Shown here: one piece after another, positions 1-7,167 of the stretch
How the letters are laid out: every line of letters begins with the position of its first letter
Position numbering within the stretch: the first letter of the stretch is position 1
Assembly (NCBI GenBank): GCA_000433775.1
Contig: HF998454.1
Location: 1 to 20,494 of the forward strand
DNA: 20,494 bases
From: Corallococcus sp. CAG:1435
GTDB lineage: Bacteria > Bacillota > Clostridia > Christensenellales > CAG-314
Direction of reading: 5' to 3'
Translations under genes and position numbers: made by a program
The notes under the pieces: model-generated
Seen by the model: only the letters and a program-made list of their open reading frames with translations
Told to the model about the DNA's origin: nothing
Database searches by the model: none

Positions 1-36
1 CCAACTGAACCCGTAAAAAGGTTTGGTTGGGTTTTT
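1..36 (+). terminator. Rho-independent terminator of an upstream gene
   Basis: Positions 1-11 pair with 20-30 over 11 bp, including two G-U pairs, around an 8-nt loop. A T-rich tail follows at 31-36. It must end a transcript that starts outside the window on the left. Confidence 0.7.
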
Positions 37-76
37 ATTTGCTCCGCCAAGGGCGGGCTTGTTGCAAGTTGCTTGC

Positions 77-107
77 AAAAAGGAAAGGCAAACTGCCTTT
101 CCTTTTT
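77..107 (+). terminator. Strong rho-independent terminator, possibly bidirectional
   Basis: A perfect 14-bp stem (77-90 with 94-107) closes a 3-nt loop. It starts with an A-run and ends in a T-run, so it can act in both directions. It insulates the sigma-factor operon from whatever lies upstream. Between here and position 244 I see nothing recognisable. Confidence 0.8.
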
Positions 108-243
108 TGTTGTTTGCTTCAATTTCTTATGTTTTAAAAATCAAAATTTTAACAACGTAACAAAAATTTTGGTGTTGTTTGCGTAGTAAGTTGTTTTGTT
201 TGCAAAATCACAATCAAATCAGCCAACAAGTTTTTAAGGCGTG

Positions 244-270
244 TGAACCTAGTTTTATTTGCAAGGTATC
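244..270 (+). promoter_or_regulatory. Possible ECF-sigma-type promoter upstream of the sigma gene
   Basis: TGAACC (244-249) is followed after 16 nt by GTATC (266-270), resembling the AAC-type -35 and CGT-type -10 of ECF promoters. It overlaps the sigma-A-like promoter at 259-287. If real, the encoded sigma factor could activate its own operon. This is inference from a loose motif match. Confidence 0.25.
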
Positions 271-287
271 TGACGCTGTGGTATAAT
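259..287 (+). promoter_or_regulatory. Sigma-A-like promoter for the sigma-factor operon
   Basis: TTGCAA (259-264), a 17-nt spacer and a perfect TATAAT (282-287). Transcription would start near 293. That places the TTG at 290 upstream of the transcript and supports the ATG at 353 as the real start of the sigma gene. Confidence 0.65.
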
Positions 288-352
288 AGTTGTACTGTGT
301 TGACGAATTTTTATCGGCACAGCAAGTTTTTGCTTGCAATCAAAAGAAAACT

Positions 353-868
353 ATGACGGCTTGGCATTTCAACAATCTATTAAAACGCCTTTCTTCGGGC
401 GATATGTCGGCATTGGAGCAGTTATTCAACGAGTACTACCCCAAGGCTTATGCCGTTGCACGCCTGAAATTGAAAAGCGGTGCAGATGCCCACGACATAG
501 CGTCGGATGTAATTGTCAAACTGTGCGGTTTGGCAGGCACGACCGTCAAAAACCCCGACGCATACATCTACACGATGACGGTGAATCTTGTCAGGGATTT
601 TCTAAAGCGGTCTAAACCGTTGTATGTTGCCGATTTGCAGACGTTGGACAGCGCCGTGCTTACAAACGATGTTTCAAGCCACGACGTGATGGATTTGTTG
701 TCAAGTCTTGCGGAAACGGACAAGGAAATTTTCTGTCAGCATGTGTTTTACGAACTTACTTTTGCGGAAATTGCCAAAAATCTCAACTTGTCTGTGGCAA
801 CGGTCAAACGACATTATGTCAAAAGTTGCAAGCAGTTGCAAAGCGAAATTAACGATTGCGGAAAATAA
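353..868 (+). CDS. ECF-type RNA polymerase sigma factor (sigma-70 family)
   Basis: This is a 171-aa sigma factor of ECF size that would direct RNA polymerase to a small regulon. Region 2 spans about residues 22-88, with the core-binding stretch ADAHDIASDVIVKL. Region 4 spans about 112-163 and ends in a clear helix-turn-helix (LTFAEIAKNLNLSVATVKRH). The frame stays open back to a TTG at 290, but a TATAAT at 282-287 would place the transcript start downstream of it, so I chose ATG 353; only a weak A/G-rich ribosome site precedes it. It is the first gene of an apparent operon with a secreted C39-like protein and a single-pass membrane protein. That order suggests regulation by the membrane protein acting as anti-sigma, and perhaps autoregulation from a promoter-like motif at 244-270. 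The family is confident; the regulon is unknown. Confidence 0.88.
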   Translation: MTAWHFNNLLKRLSSGDMSALEQLFNEYYPKAYAVARLKLKSGADAHDIASDVIVKLCGLAGTTVKNPDAYIYTMTVNLVRDFLKRSKPLYVADLQTLDSAVLTNDVSSHDVMDLLSSLAETDKEIFCQHVFYELTFAEIAKNLNLSVATVKRHYVKSCKQLQSEINDCGK

Positions 869-937
869 TTCTGCAATTTTTTTATTTTGTGATACTTTTT
901 CCCTTTTTCAATCGTCAATATAGTAAGGGATAATCTT

Positions 938-1747
938 ATGAAAAAAATTATTTGTGTTGCATTGTCAATTTTATTTGCTCTGTCAATTTGCGTTTTTGCC
1001 AAACCTGCGGAAAAAACTTATGCCGACGGTTTCAACGGCTCAACGTTTTTGTACACTCAAAACGAAACGGTAAGTTACTACCGCAAGGTTGAAAGCGAAA
1101 CGGTTATACCAAGCGACATTCCAAAATATTACAGCATTTCCGCAAATGATTGCGCCCCCGTTGCGGGAGCCATTGTGTTGGGGTATTACGACAGGTATTT
1201 CGACAACCTTATCCCCAATTTTACGGCAGGAATAGTAATTCGTGATATCTACATTTACAATCCTCAGAATGCTTCCGTGTCAGAAGTGATAAACAGTTTG
1301 TTCGATCTTATGGAAACCAATTCTTCCGGAAGCGGAACGACCATAAGTCAGTTTCAAAACGGTTTGCAACAATACGTGCAGTCCAAAAACAGAACAATCG
1401 AGTTCGAAAGCGTCAAAAACGGAAGTTTTTCGGTAGGAGAAACAACGGCGTCAATCAGCGAACAAATTCCCGTTGTAATTTTCGTGTCGGGATATGCGTT
1501 AGTTGACCAAGACGGAATAACGTCCGGCGGCAATACCGATGTTTATGTTAAAAAAATATACGGCGGTGCTCACACAATGGTGGTAAGCGGCATAAAAACC
1601 ATTACCTACTACAATCAGTACAATGTTGTTGTCAGTCAAAAAATCTTGCTGAGAGTTTCCGACGGTTTCTCTTCCGGTTCCACCAAATATGTGATGGTGT
1701 ACGGGTTCGGAAATATCGATAACGCCTATTCTGTCAATATATATTAA
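938..1747 (+). CDS. Secreted C39/papain-like cysteine peptidase-like protein
   Basis: A 269-aa exported protein. Residues 1-21 form a signal peptide (MKK, hydrophobic core, possible cleavage after VFA at 21 or after TYA at 29). The mature part looks like the C39-like peptidase_C39_2 fold. A candidate nucleophile Cys72 lies in NDCAPVAGAIVLGYYDRYF, followed by His212 in GGAHTMVVSGI and Asp242 in RVSDGF, which is the usual Cys-His-Asp order. The usual CGP motif is CAP here. AAGGGA precedes the ATG by 7 nt. It sits 69 bp after the sigma gene and its stop overlaps the SD of the next gene, so it is probably co-transcribed with both. It could process a peptide signal or the membrane partner, but that is inference. 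It may also be a non-catalytic binding protein. Confidence 0.65.
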   Translation: MKKIICVALSILFALSICVFAKPAEKTYADGFNGSTFLYTQNETVSYYRKVESETVIPSDIPKYYSISANDCAPVAGAIVLGYYDRYFDNLIPNFTAGIVIRDIYIYNPQNASVSEVINSLFDLMETNSSGSGTTISQFQNGLQQYVQSKNRTIEFESVKNGSFSVGETTASISEQIPVVIFVSGYALVDQDGITSGGNTDVYVKKIYGGAHTMVVSGIKTITYYNQYNVVVSQKILLRVSDGFSSGSTKYVMVYGFGNIDNAYSVNIY

Positions 1748-1755
1748 GGGACAAC

Positions 1756-2442
1756 ATGAAAAATATTAAAAATATTAAAAAAGAAATAAAACAAATTGCC
1801 GAAAAAGAAACGCCGCAATTTCAATCGTGGTTGCAACAAAACAATCAGCGTGTCAACGACCAATTAAACAGTGCGCCCTTTCGCAGCCCAACCGTTACAA
1901 AGCCCAATCGTCTTGCAAAATGGGCAATCGCCTGCGCCTGCATGCTGATTTTTGTTGTAGTTTCTCTTCCTTTTGTGCTGAAAACTACGCAAACGCCCGG
2001 TTCTCCTACATATGAGAATTCGGAAGTGTGGGGACTTTTAATAGATGATGAAAAGTCCTACGAGTATTTGCACAGCATCGGCTGTAACTTAACATTAAAG
2101 TCTCTCAATGGACGCGAATCGTATACAAGCGATAATAAACTTGTATTTGCAACTATTAGCGGACATTATGAGGTGCTTGATGGCGATTATTATCTTTTAA
2201 CGTTTCTGTTCCATCTTGACAAAAACTATGAATTCGTCGGTAAGGAAATTTACGAAAGTCTTACAGAAAAGGTTGTTGTCGGCGATTACACAATTTATTA
2301 CGGCGAAGGAAAAGCTAGTTTGCTGAAAGCAGCCTACCTTTTGAAAATTCAGTACAAAGGCAATGTATGTTACCTGCATGTGGATTGTTTCGAGCACAGT
2401 TTGGAAAGCCTGATTGCCTTGCTTACAAATACTCAAAACTGA
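1756..2442 (+). CDS. Single-pass membrane protein, putative anti-sigma factor
   Basis: A 228-aa protein with a charged cytoplasmic N-terminus (about 1-54), one transmembrane helix (about 55-75) and an extracytoplasmic C-terminal domain (about 76-228) that I do not recognise. The architecture and the place at the end of a sigma-factor operon match many ECF anti-sigma factors. The cytoplasmic part has no cysteine, so the zinc-type anti-sigma motif (HxxxCxxC) is absent and binding to the sigma factor is not demonstrable from sequence. The SD AAGGG (1746-1750) overlaps the preceding stop codon, indicating tight translational coupling. The outer domain has cysteines at 109, 204 and 211. It could alternatively be a sensor or the substrate of the neighbouring peptidase-like protein. 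Function is inferred from context only. Confidence 0.6.
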   Translation: MKNIKNIKKEIKQIAEKETPQFQSWLQQNNQRVNDQLNSAPFRSPTVTKPNRLAKWAIACACMLIFVVVSLPFVLKTTQTPGSPTYENSEVWGLLIDDEKSYEYLHSIGCNLTLKSLNGRESYTSDNKLVFATISGHYEVLDGDYYLLTFLFHLDKNYEFVGKEIYESLTEKVVVGDYTIYYGEGKASLLKAAYLLKIQYKGNVCYLHVDCFEHSLESLIALLTNTQN

Positions 2443-2475
2443 GAAATGTTTTGTGAAAGAATTGTTGCAAATTTT

Positions 2476-2752
2476 TTGCAGTGCAATTCTTGTCGGTACC
2501 TGCAGTGCAAAATTGATGTGCATTGGTGGAATGTTCGATATGCAACCGTGCGTCAGTTACACAAATTCTATCCCTCAACAATATCAAAGGTGTTGTTGCA
2601 GTAACCTGTCGGCACAGATGAGGACTTGATTTTGTACGACGAAAAGTGAAAAGTCAGCAACGCTTTTTGATTTGATGCAGATGAACGGAACGGTGTGTCT
2701 TGCAGGCAGGGGTAGGCAAAAGGACTATTGCGAAAACATTGAAGTGCGGTAG
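2476..2752 (+). pseudogene. Possible decayed coding sequence, family not recognised
   Basis: Reading from 2476, a protein-like sequence (DVHWWNVRYATVRQLHKFY) runs to a TAA at 2602-2604. It continues in the same frame (PVGTDEDLILYDEK) to a TGA at 2647-2649, then shifts by one base and continues as KSATLFDLMQMNGTVCLAGR to a TAG at 2750-2752. One stop and one frameshift across about 90 codons would fit a decayed gene. I cannot name the family, and the coding appearance could be chance. Confidence 0.25.
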
Positions 2753-2899
2753 TCCAAATAATTTTCGAGAATGATTGCAATATCATGCATGATCTCGGTC
2801 GGAAAAACAATTCGGTCGGGACAAGTTGAACAAAATCGGTATTATTCCGTATTGTTCAAATAATACGCGCTCCAAAATGGTGTTGCAACATATTCAAAG

Positions 2900-2928
2900 C
2901 AGCCGCTGCAAGTTGTTTGCAGCGGCTG
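2900..2928 (+). other. Stable hairpin without a clear T-tract
   Basis: A perfect 12-bp stem (2900-2911 with 2917-2928) closes a 5-nt loop (GTTGT). Only a weak T-rich sequence follows, so it is at best a poor terminator for the sigma operon. It may be an RNA structure of another kind. Confidence 0.5.
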
Positions 2929-3002
2929 TTGATTTGTCAGACCGTTCTTTTTTGTTGCTGACTTCCTTTTCTCAAACCGAACATTGCCTTGACGTACAAA
3001 TC

Positions 3003-3195
3003 TTTACAATGTGGGCGATATTTGTATTAATCGAAGTAATTTATTGCAAATAAAAATTTTGCTATTTATCAAAGTTTTTCAACGTATTTTCTGCAACGTA
3101 ATTGTGCTTTACAATGTGGGCAACGTCGGTATTAAATGAGGTAATTTATTGCAAATAGAAATTTTCTGTTTGTCAAAGTTTTTTCACGTATTTTC
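3003..3195. repeat. Diverged tandem direct repeat, two copies, period about 105 bp
   Basis: Copy 1 (about 3003-3092) and copy 2 (about 3108-3195) share the ordered blocks TTTACAATGTGGGC, TAATTTATTGCAAATA, AAATTTT, TCAAAGTTTTT and ACGTATTTTCT. They lie just upstream of the M28 peptidase promoter region. I see no reading frame conserved between the copies, so this is probably non-coding, either regulatory or an old duplication. Confidence 0.7.
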
Positions 3196-3237
3196 TTTCG
3201 CTTATCTGTGCATTGGTGCTTACAGCCTTTGAAATGC

Positions 3238-3266
3238 TGGACAAATTTTACGGAAAGTAGTATTTT
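3238..3266 (+). promoter_or_regulatory. Candidate promoter of the M28 peptidase gene
   Basis: TGGACA (3238-3243), a 17-nt spacer and TATTTT (3261-3266), 37 bp before the start codon. The -35 matches consensus at five of six positions and the -10 at four of six, so this is a moderate candidate only. Confidence 0.35.
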
Positions 3267-3302
3267 TGTACTTAGTCTTTTGAAACAACGGAGAATTTAT
3301 AT

Positions 3303-5033
3303 ATGGTAAAAAAGCATCTTTCGTTAATTATCACCTGCGTGGTGCTTGCCGTGGCGTTTGTTTTGGGCGGATGCATTCTCATCACGCCTGCTCCCTCGGC
3401 AGACACACAGGGATTCAGTGCACAAAACGCTCTTTCCTACTTGCAGGAAATTGCCAAACAACCGCATTCCGTGTTCGACACAGAGGCGCACGAAAATGTC
3501 CGTCTGTACATAAAGCAGACGCTGACTGACATGGGGCTTAATGTGGAAGAACACAATTGGGCCAAGGAAGACCTCGACTACATGGGTGCCCTCAACTCGG
3601 ACAACACTCTCGACAAAACAAAGCCCATCACCTACGACATCAAAAATCTGTGGGTAACAATACCTGGCAAAAGTCAAACGGGCGTGTTGCTGATGGCTCA
3701 CTACGATTCCCGTGGACACAGCGCCCGTGCAGGCGAACTCGGCAATTCCTACGGGGCTGCGGACGACGGTTTCGGCGTAGTAACGTTGCTGGAAATTGCC
3801 CGTCTTTATTCGCAGGTACCTTCCGATCAGTTGGAAACAAGCATCTACATTTGTTTCACCGATGCCGAAGAAACGGGCATGTACGGTTCCTTGCAGGAAT
3901 CTCTCACAAACGAGATTGTCAAGAACAACGTAAATTTTGTAATAAACGTTGAGGCTCGTGGCGTTGCAGGCCCTGCGTACATGTTTGAAACAAGCAAAAA
4001 CAACATAAAAGTAGTGGATTTGTACGCCAAAGCCAACCTTCCCATGACCTATTCCGTGGCAACTGCGGTGTACTCGGTAATGACCAACTTCACCGACTTC
4101 ACTTCCATGCTGGATATCGGCAAACAGGGCATCAACTTTTCCACTTTGGACAACATCAACTACTATCATGTGCCGTCGGACAACCTTTCCAACATCAGCA
4201 CAAGCAGCATGCAGCATTACGGCTCGCAAATAATGCCCATTTTGAAGGAATACACGTCCAACGCTAAGTATGCCGACATCAACTACTTCGATGCCACGCA
4301 GGACGCAGTGTTTTTCAACGTTTTGCCAGGTGTTTTGGCACGCTATTCCGAAACGACGGCGATTGTGTTCACTCTGTTGGGCATTGCGGTGTTCGCCGTG
4401 GCGCTTGTTTTCATGATTATCAGGGGAAAAATAAGCGCAAAACGCTTTGGCGTGGCAATGGCAGTGGTGCTTGCTTCTGTGGTGGGTGCCGCCCTTGTGG
4501 GATTTGTCATTTCCTACCTTACGGCGCTAATCGTGGGCAACCCGTGGAATCTCACCTACCTGCGTGTTAACGGTGCAGGCGTACCCTTTGCCCTCACTTT
4601 CATTTTGGTGCTGGCAGGCGAATTGCTGTTCTGCTTCAAAAAAATCGGAAAATCGCAAACTTCCGCAACGGAATATCTGACGGCGGGTGTTGCGTGGAAT
4701 CTTCTGTTTGCAACCGTTACCACGTTTGCACTTGCAGGGGCGTCTTTCCTGTTTTTCTGGCCTGCGTTGCTGGGCGCAGCGGTGTTGCTTGTGAGAGCGT
4801 TTACGGAAAACGGCATTGCAAGCCATGTGCTTTGCTCGGTAACAAACGCAATTGCGTTGCTCATTTTCGTTCCGTTGCTGTATTCGTTGTTTATTGCAGT
4901 AACTGCTGGCGGATTGCTGGCTTTGGCGTTGCTGTTTGCCTTTGCGCTTTCGGTGGTGTTGCCTGCTTCCTTCTTGCAGTCCAACATTGTTTTGCCTTTC
5001 AAAGAGCACAAAACTGCCGAGGCAAACGCCTGA
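3303..5033 (+). CDS. Membrane-anchored M28-family zinc aminopeptidase-like protein
   Basis: This 576-aa protein has an extracytoplasmic M28 metallopeptidase domain (about 40-315) followed by a polytopic C-terminal membrane region (about 350-565, six or more helices). An N-terminal hydrophobic segment ends in LGGC at residues 21-24, a possible lipobox. All expected di-zinc and catalytic residues are visible: His133 (AHYDSRG), Asp154 (AADDG), Glu189/Glu190 (DAEETG), Glu217 (NVEARG) and His289 (YYHVPSD). M28 enzymes remove N-terminal residues or small peptides using two zinc ions. The domain order resembles multi-TM M28 proteins of the ERMP1/FXNA type. GGAGA lies 8 nt before the ATG. It appears monocistronic, with a terminator at 5124-5155. 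The substrate is unknown; nutrient peptide or cell-wall peptide turnover are both possible. Confidence 0.87.
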   Translation: MVKKHLSLIITCVVLAVAFVLGGCILITPAPSADTQGFSAQNALSYLQEIAKQPHSVFDTEAHENVRLYIKQTLTDMGLNVEEHNWAKEDLDYMGALNSDNTLDKTKPITYDIKNLWVTIPGKSQTGVLLMAHYDSRGHSARAGELGNSYGAADDGFGVVTLLEIARLYSQVPSDQLETSIYICFTDAEETGMYGSLQESLTNEIVKNNVNFVINVEARGVAGPAYMFETSKNNIKVVDLYAKANLPMTYSVATAVYSVMTNFTDFTSMLDIGKQGINFSTLDNINYYHVPSDNLSNISTSSMQHYGSQIMPILKEYTSNAKYADINYFDATQDAVFFNVLPGVLARYSETTAIVFTLLGIAVFAVALVFMIIRGKISAKRFGVAMAVVLASVVGAALVGFVISYLTALIVGNPWNLTYLRVNGAGVPFALTFILVLAGELLFCFKKIGKSQTSATEYLTAGVAWNLLFATVTTFALAGASFLFFWPALLGAAVLLVRAFTENGIASHVLCSVTNAIALLIFVPLLYSLFIAVTAGGLLALALLFAFALSVVLPASFLQSNIVLPFKEHKTAEANA

Positions 5034-5123
5034 AAACATGCCCGTCAGGCAATGGTTCAAAGGTCATTTGCACAACGCAAAACACAGGCAAGACTAATTA
5101 AACTTAAAAACAAGTCTTTTCAC

Positions 5124-5155
5124 AAAAAAACCGCACATCAAGTTGCGGTTTTTTT
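5124..5155 (+). terminator. Rho-independent terminator after the M28 peptidase gene
   Basis: A 12-bp stem (5124-5135 with 5144-5155) has A-run and T-run flanks and an 8-nt loop. It is about 90 bp after the peptidase stop codon and looks bidirectional. Confidence 0.8.
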
Positions 5156-5493
5156 GTTGTAAGCGGTCTGACGTAAATAAACGGTACGGTCGGAAAGTTT
5201 TATTCGGTGTTGTCTTGAAAGAAACAACGGAATGGACACAACAGCAGGTTTTAACGGCAGAACAATCACTTGCGAATACATTTTTCGTCCCAAAATACTT
5301 ACAAAACACATTTACCTGAACACGACACGGCAAATAAGGGCAGGTATTATCGAAAAATAATAAAGTACATCAGCGCAAGCATGTTAACGGTAGTTTTTGT
5401 AAAATGTTTGTCCGACTTTTGAGCAATGTTTGTCTTTTGCAGAGGTGCGTTCGGTAAACAAAACGTGTATTCACATTCCTTTTTTGCAGACTG
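5156..5493. other. Intergenic region without a recognisable gene
   Basis: About 340 bp between the peptidase terminator and the SCIFF promoter. I checked both strands and see only frames with poor codon structure and no convincing SD, and no repeat or RNA element I recognise. Confidence 0.5.
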
Positions 5494-5522
5494 TTGACAA
5501 ATTCGGGGAAAAGCAATATAAT
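5494..5522 (+). promoter_or_regulatory. Perfect-consensus sigma-A promoter of scfA
   Basis: TTGACA (5494-5499), exactly 17 nt, then TATAAT (5517-5522). Transcription should start near 5529, giving a leader of about 26 nt before scfA. A full consensus match implies strong, constitutive expression of the peptide. Confidence 0.92.
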
Positions 5523-5554
5523 GTAAGCACAATAAAATTTTAAGGAGTGTTACC

Positions 5555-5701
5555 ATGAAAAGAATTGTTACATTGAACACCCGTAACCTCGAAGAAAGCA
5601 AACAAAACGGCGGTTGCGGAGAATGCCAGACTTCCTGCCAATCCGCTTGCAAAACCTCTTGCGGTGTTGCTAACCAAAAGTGCGAAAAAACGGATAAATA
5701 A
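5555..5701 (+). CDS. scfA: SCIFF ribosomal peptide precursor (six cysteines in forty-five residues)
   Basis: A 48-aa peptide with cysteines at 21, 24, 28, 32, 36 and 43, and the family's typical opening (MKRIVTLNTRNLEESKQNGG) and core (CGECQTSCQSACKTSCGVAN). SCIFF peptides are found throughout Clostridia and are cross-linked by the radical SAM enzyme encoded next door, giving thioether bonds of the ranthipeptide type; their biological role is unsettled. The gene has a consensus promoter, an AAGGAG SD 7 nt before the ATG, and lies 58 bp before scfB. In the family sequences I recall, the core reads ACKTSCTV, and the Thr after the fifth Cys (position 37) is the described acceptor of the cross-link from Cys32. 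Here residue 37 is Gly, while Thr34 is retained. Identification is very secure; the consequence of Gly37 is inference. Confidence 0.95.
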   Translation: MKRIVTLNTRNLEESKQNGGCGECQTSCQSACKTSCGVANQKCEKTDK

Positions 5702-5724
5702 CGTAATTTTTCATTTGGAGTAAG

Positions 5725-5747
5725 CCACTCGGGAGTTTCCCGAGTGG
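5725..5747 (+). promoter_or_regulatory. Intercistronic hairpin between scfA and scfB
   Basis: A perfect 9-bp GC-rich stem (5725-5733 with 5739-5747) and a 5-nt loop, followed by only TATTT. It lies 12 bp before the scfB start. It could be a partial terminator or mRNA-stabilising element that keeps peptide mRNA above enzyme mRNA. It may also limit scfB translation, since no SD lies between it and the ATG. Confidence 0.75.
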
Positions 5748-5759
5748 TATTTAACTGTT

Positions 5760-7124
5760 ATGGTACATACATTTACACAATGCGGATACAACATTGCCGT
5801 GGATACAGCCAGCGGTTCCGTTCACGTTGTGGACGAAATTGCTTTGGACGTAATAAACAATTTTGAACATATCAACGAAGCCAAAACCGTTTCGGAAATT
5901 GCCAAAAGGCACGGAGTAACGGAAAAGGACATTGAAGAGTGCATCGCCGACGTGCAAACTCTTGTTGAGGAAGGCACGCTTTTTTCCGAGGACAAATTCC
6001 GCCCCGACGTGGACAAACTTGCCAAACGTTCCACAGTGGTAAAGGCGTTGTGTCTGCATGTGGCACACACCTGCAACCTCAACTGCGAGTACTGTTTTGC
6101 GGCGCAGGGCAAGTACCACGGCGAAAGGGAACTGATGTCCTTTGACGTGGGCAAACGTGCGTTGGATTTTCTGGTAGAAAATTCCGGCACAAGGCACAAC
6201 CTTGAAGTGGACTTTTTCGGCGGAGAACCGCTGATGAACTGGCAGGTGGTAAAAGACCTTGTTGCCTATGCCCGAAGCATAGAAAAACAGCACAACAAAC
6301 ACTTCCGATTTACCCTTACCACCAACGGAATGTTGGTAAACGACGAAGTAATCGACTTTTGCAACAAAGAGATGGACAACGTGGTGTTGAGCCTTGACGG
6401 ACGCAAGGAGGTCAACGACCGTTTCCGCAAGACGGTGTCGGGAGTGGGCAGTTTCGATATTATTGTGCCAAAGTTTGTCAAATTTGCAAAAGCCAGGGGC
6501 AACAGGGAATACTACATGCGAGGCACTTTCACCCATTTCAACCCCGACTTTATGAAGGATATCGACGTAATGCTCGACTTGGGTTTTGACAGACTCAGCA
6601 TGGAACCGGTGGTGTGCGAACCAAATTCTCCCTATGCGCTGACGGAGGAGGACAAAAAAATTGTCTGCCGTCAGTACGAATTGCTTGCCGAAAAGATGAT
6701 TGCCCGTCGCAAAGAGGGCAAACCCTTTGTTTTCTACCATTACATGCTGGATTTGCAACACGGTCCCTGTATTTACAAGCGCATTTCGGGGTGCGGTTCC
6801 GGCACGGAATACATGGCGGTAACTCCCAAAGGCGATTTCTACCCCTGCCACCAATTTGTAGGGGATGAAAAGTACCTCATGGGAAACGTGTACGACGGAG
6901 TTACCAACACGGCGGTGAGGGACAACTTCAAAAAATGCAACGTGTATTCCCGCAAGGAATGCGACGACTGTTGGGCAAGGTTGTACTGTTCCGGCGGTTG
7001 TGCAGCCAATTCCTACCATGCTACAGGAAACATAAACGGCGTTTATGCCTACGGTTGCGACCTTTTCCGCAAACGTATGGAATGTGCTTTGGCAGTTGCC
7101 GCTTCCCAAGCGTTGGACAAATAA
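5760..7124 (+). CDS. scfB: SCIFF maturase, radical SAM/SPASM peptide thioether synthase
   Basis: A 454-aa enzyme that installs thioether cross-links in the SCIFF peptide by radical chemistry. Residues 1-80 form the N-terminal peptide-recognition region, with the typical opening GYNIAVDTASGSVHVVDE. The radical SAM core starts with CNLNCEYC, whose Cys105, Cys109 and Cys112 bind the SAM-cleaving 4Fe-4S cluster, and contains FFGGEPLMNW. A SPASM domain (about 337-440) carries many cysteines for auxiliary clusters, including 345, 363, 393, 401, 404, 410, 414 and 433. Length and start match the family. ATG 5760 has no SD: the only GGAG (5717-5720) is on the far side of the intercistronic hairpin, so translation may depend on coupling or RNA folding. 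It is co-directional with scfA and ends at a strong terminator. Confidence 0.96.
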   Translation: MVHTFTQCGYNIAVDTASGSVHVVDEIALDVINNFEHINEAKTVSEIAKRHGVTEKDIEECIADVQTLVEEGTLFSEDKFRPDVDKLAKRSTVVKALCLHVAHTCNLNCEYCFAAQGKYHGERELMSFDVGKRALDFLVENSGTRHNLEVDFFGGEPLMNWQVVKDLVAYARSIEKQHNKHFRFTLTTNGMLVNDEVIDFCNKEMDNVVLSLDGRKEVNDRFRKTVSGVGSFDIIVPKFVKFAKARGNREYYMRGTFTHFNPDFMKDIDVMLDLGFDRLSMEPVVCEPNSPYALTEEDKKIVCRQYELLAEKMIARRKEGKPFVFYHYMLDLQHGPCIYKRISGCGSGTEYMAVTPKGDFYPCHQFVGDEKYLMGNVYDGVTNTAVRDNFKKCNVYSRKECDDCWARLYCSGGCAANSYHATGNINGVYAYGCDLFRKRMECALAVAASQALDK

Positions 7125-7131
7125 GTTTTTC

Positions 7132-7167
7132 AAAAAACTCTTCCCGTTTTAGCGGAAGAGTTTTTTT
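7132..7167 (+). terminator. Rho-independent terminator of the scfAB operon
   Basis: A stem of about 13-14 bp (7132-7144 with 7154-7167), rich in A on the left arm and T on the right, starting 8 bp after the scfB stop codon. Confidence 0.88.

Larger units (their letters stand above)
2443..3302. other. 860-bp region without an intact gene
   Basis: The stretch between the sigma operon and the M28 peptidase has no intact gene I can support. It contains a possibly decayed coding stretch (2476-2752), a stable hairpin (2900-2928), a diverged tandem duplication (3003-3195) and a promoter candidate (3238-3266). Confidence 0.6.

Noticed and set aside
290..352. TTG start at 290 for the sigma factor
   Set aside because: The -10 box ends at 287, so the transcript begins at or after this codon. 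ATG 353 gives a normal ECF N-terminus.
2826..3053. 75-codon plus-strand ORF
   Set aside because: It begins at a TTG without SD and runs through the perfect hairpin at 2900-2928 and into the tandem duplication.
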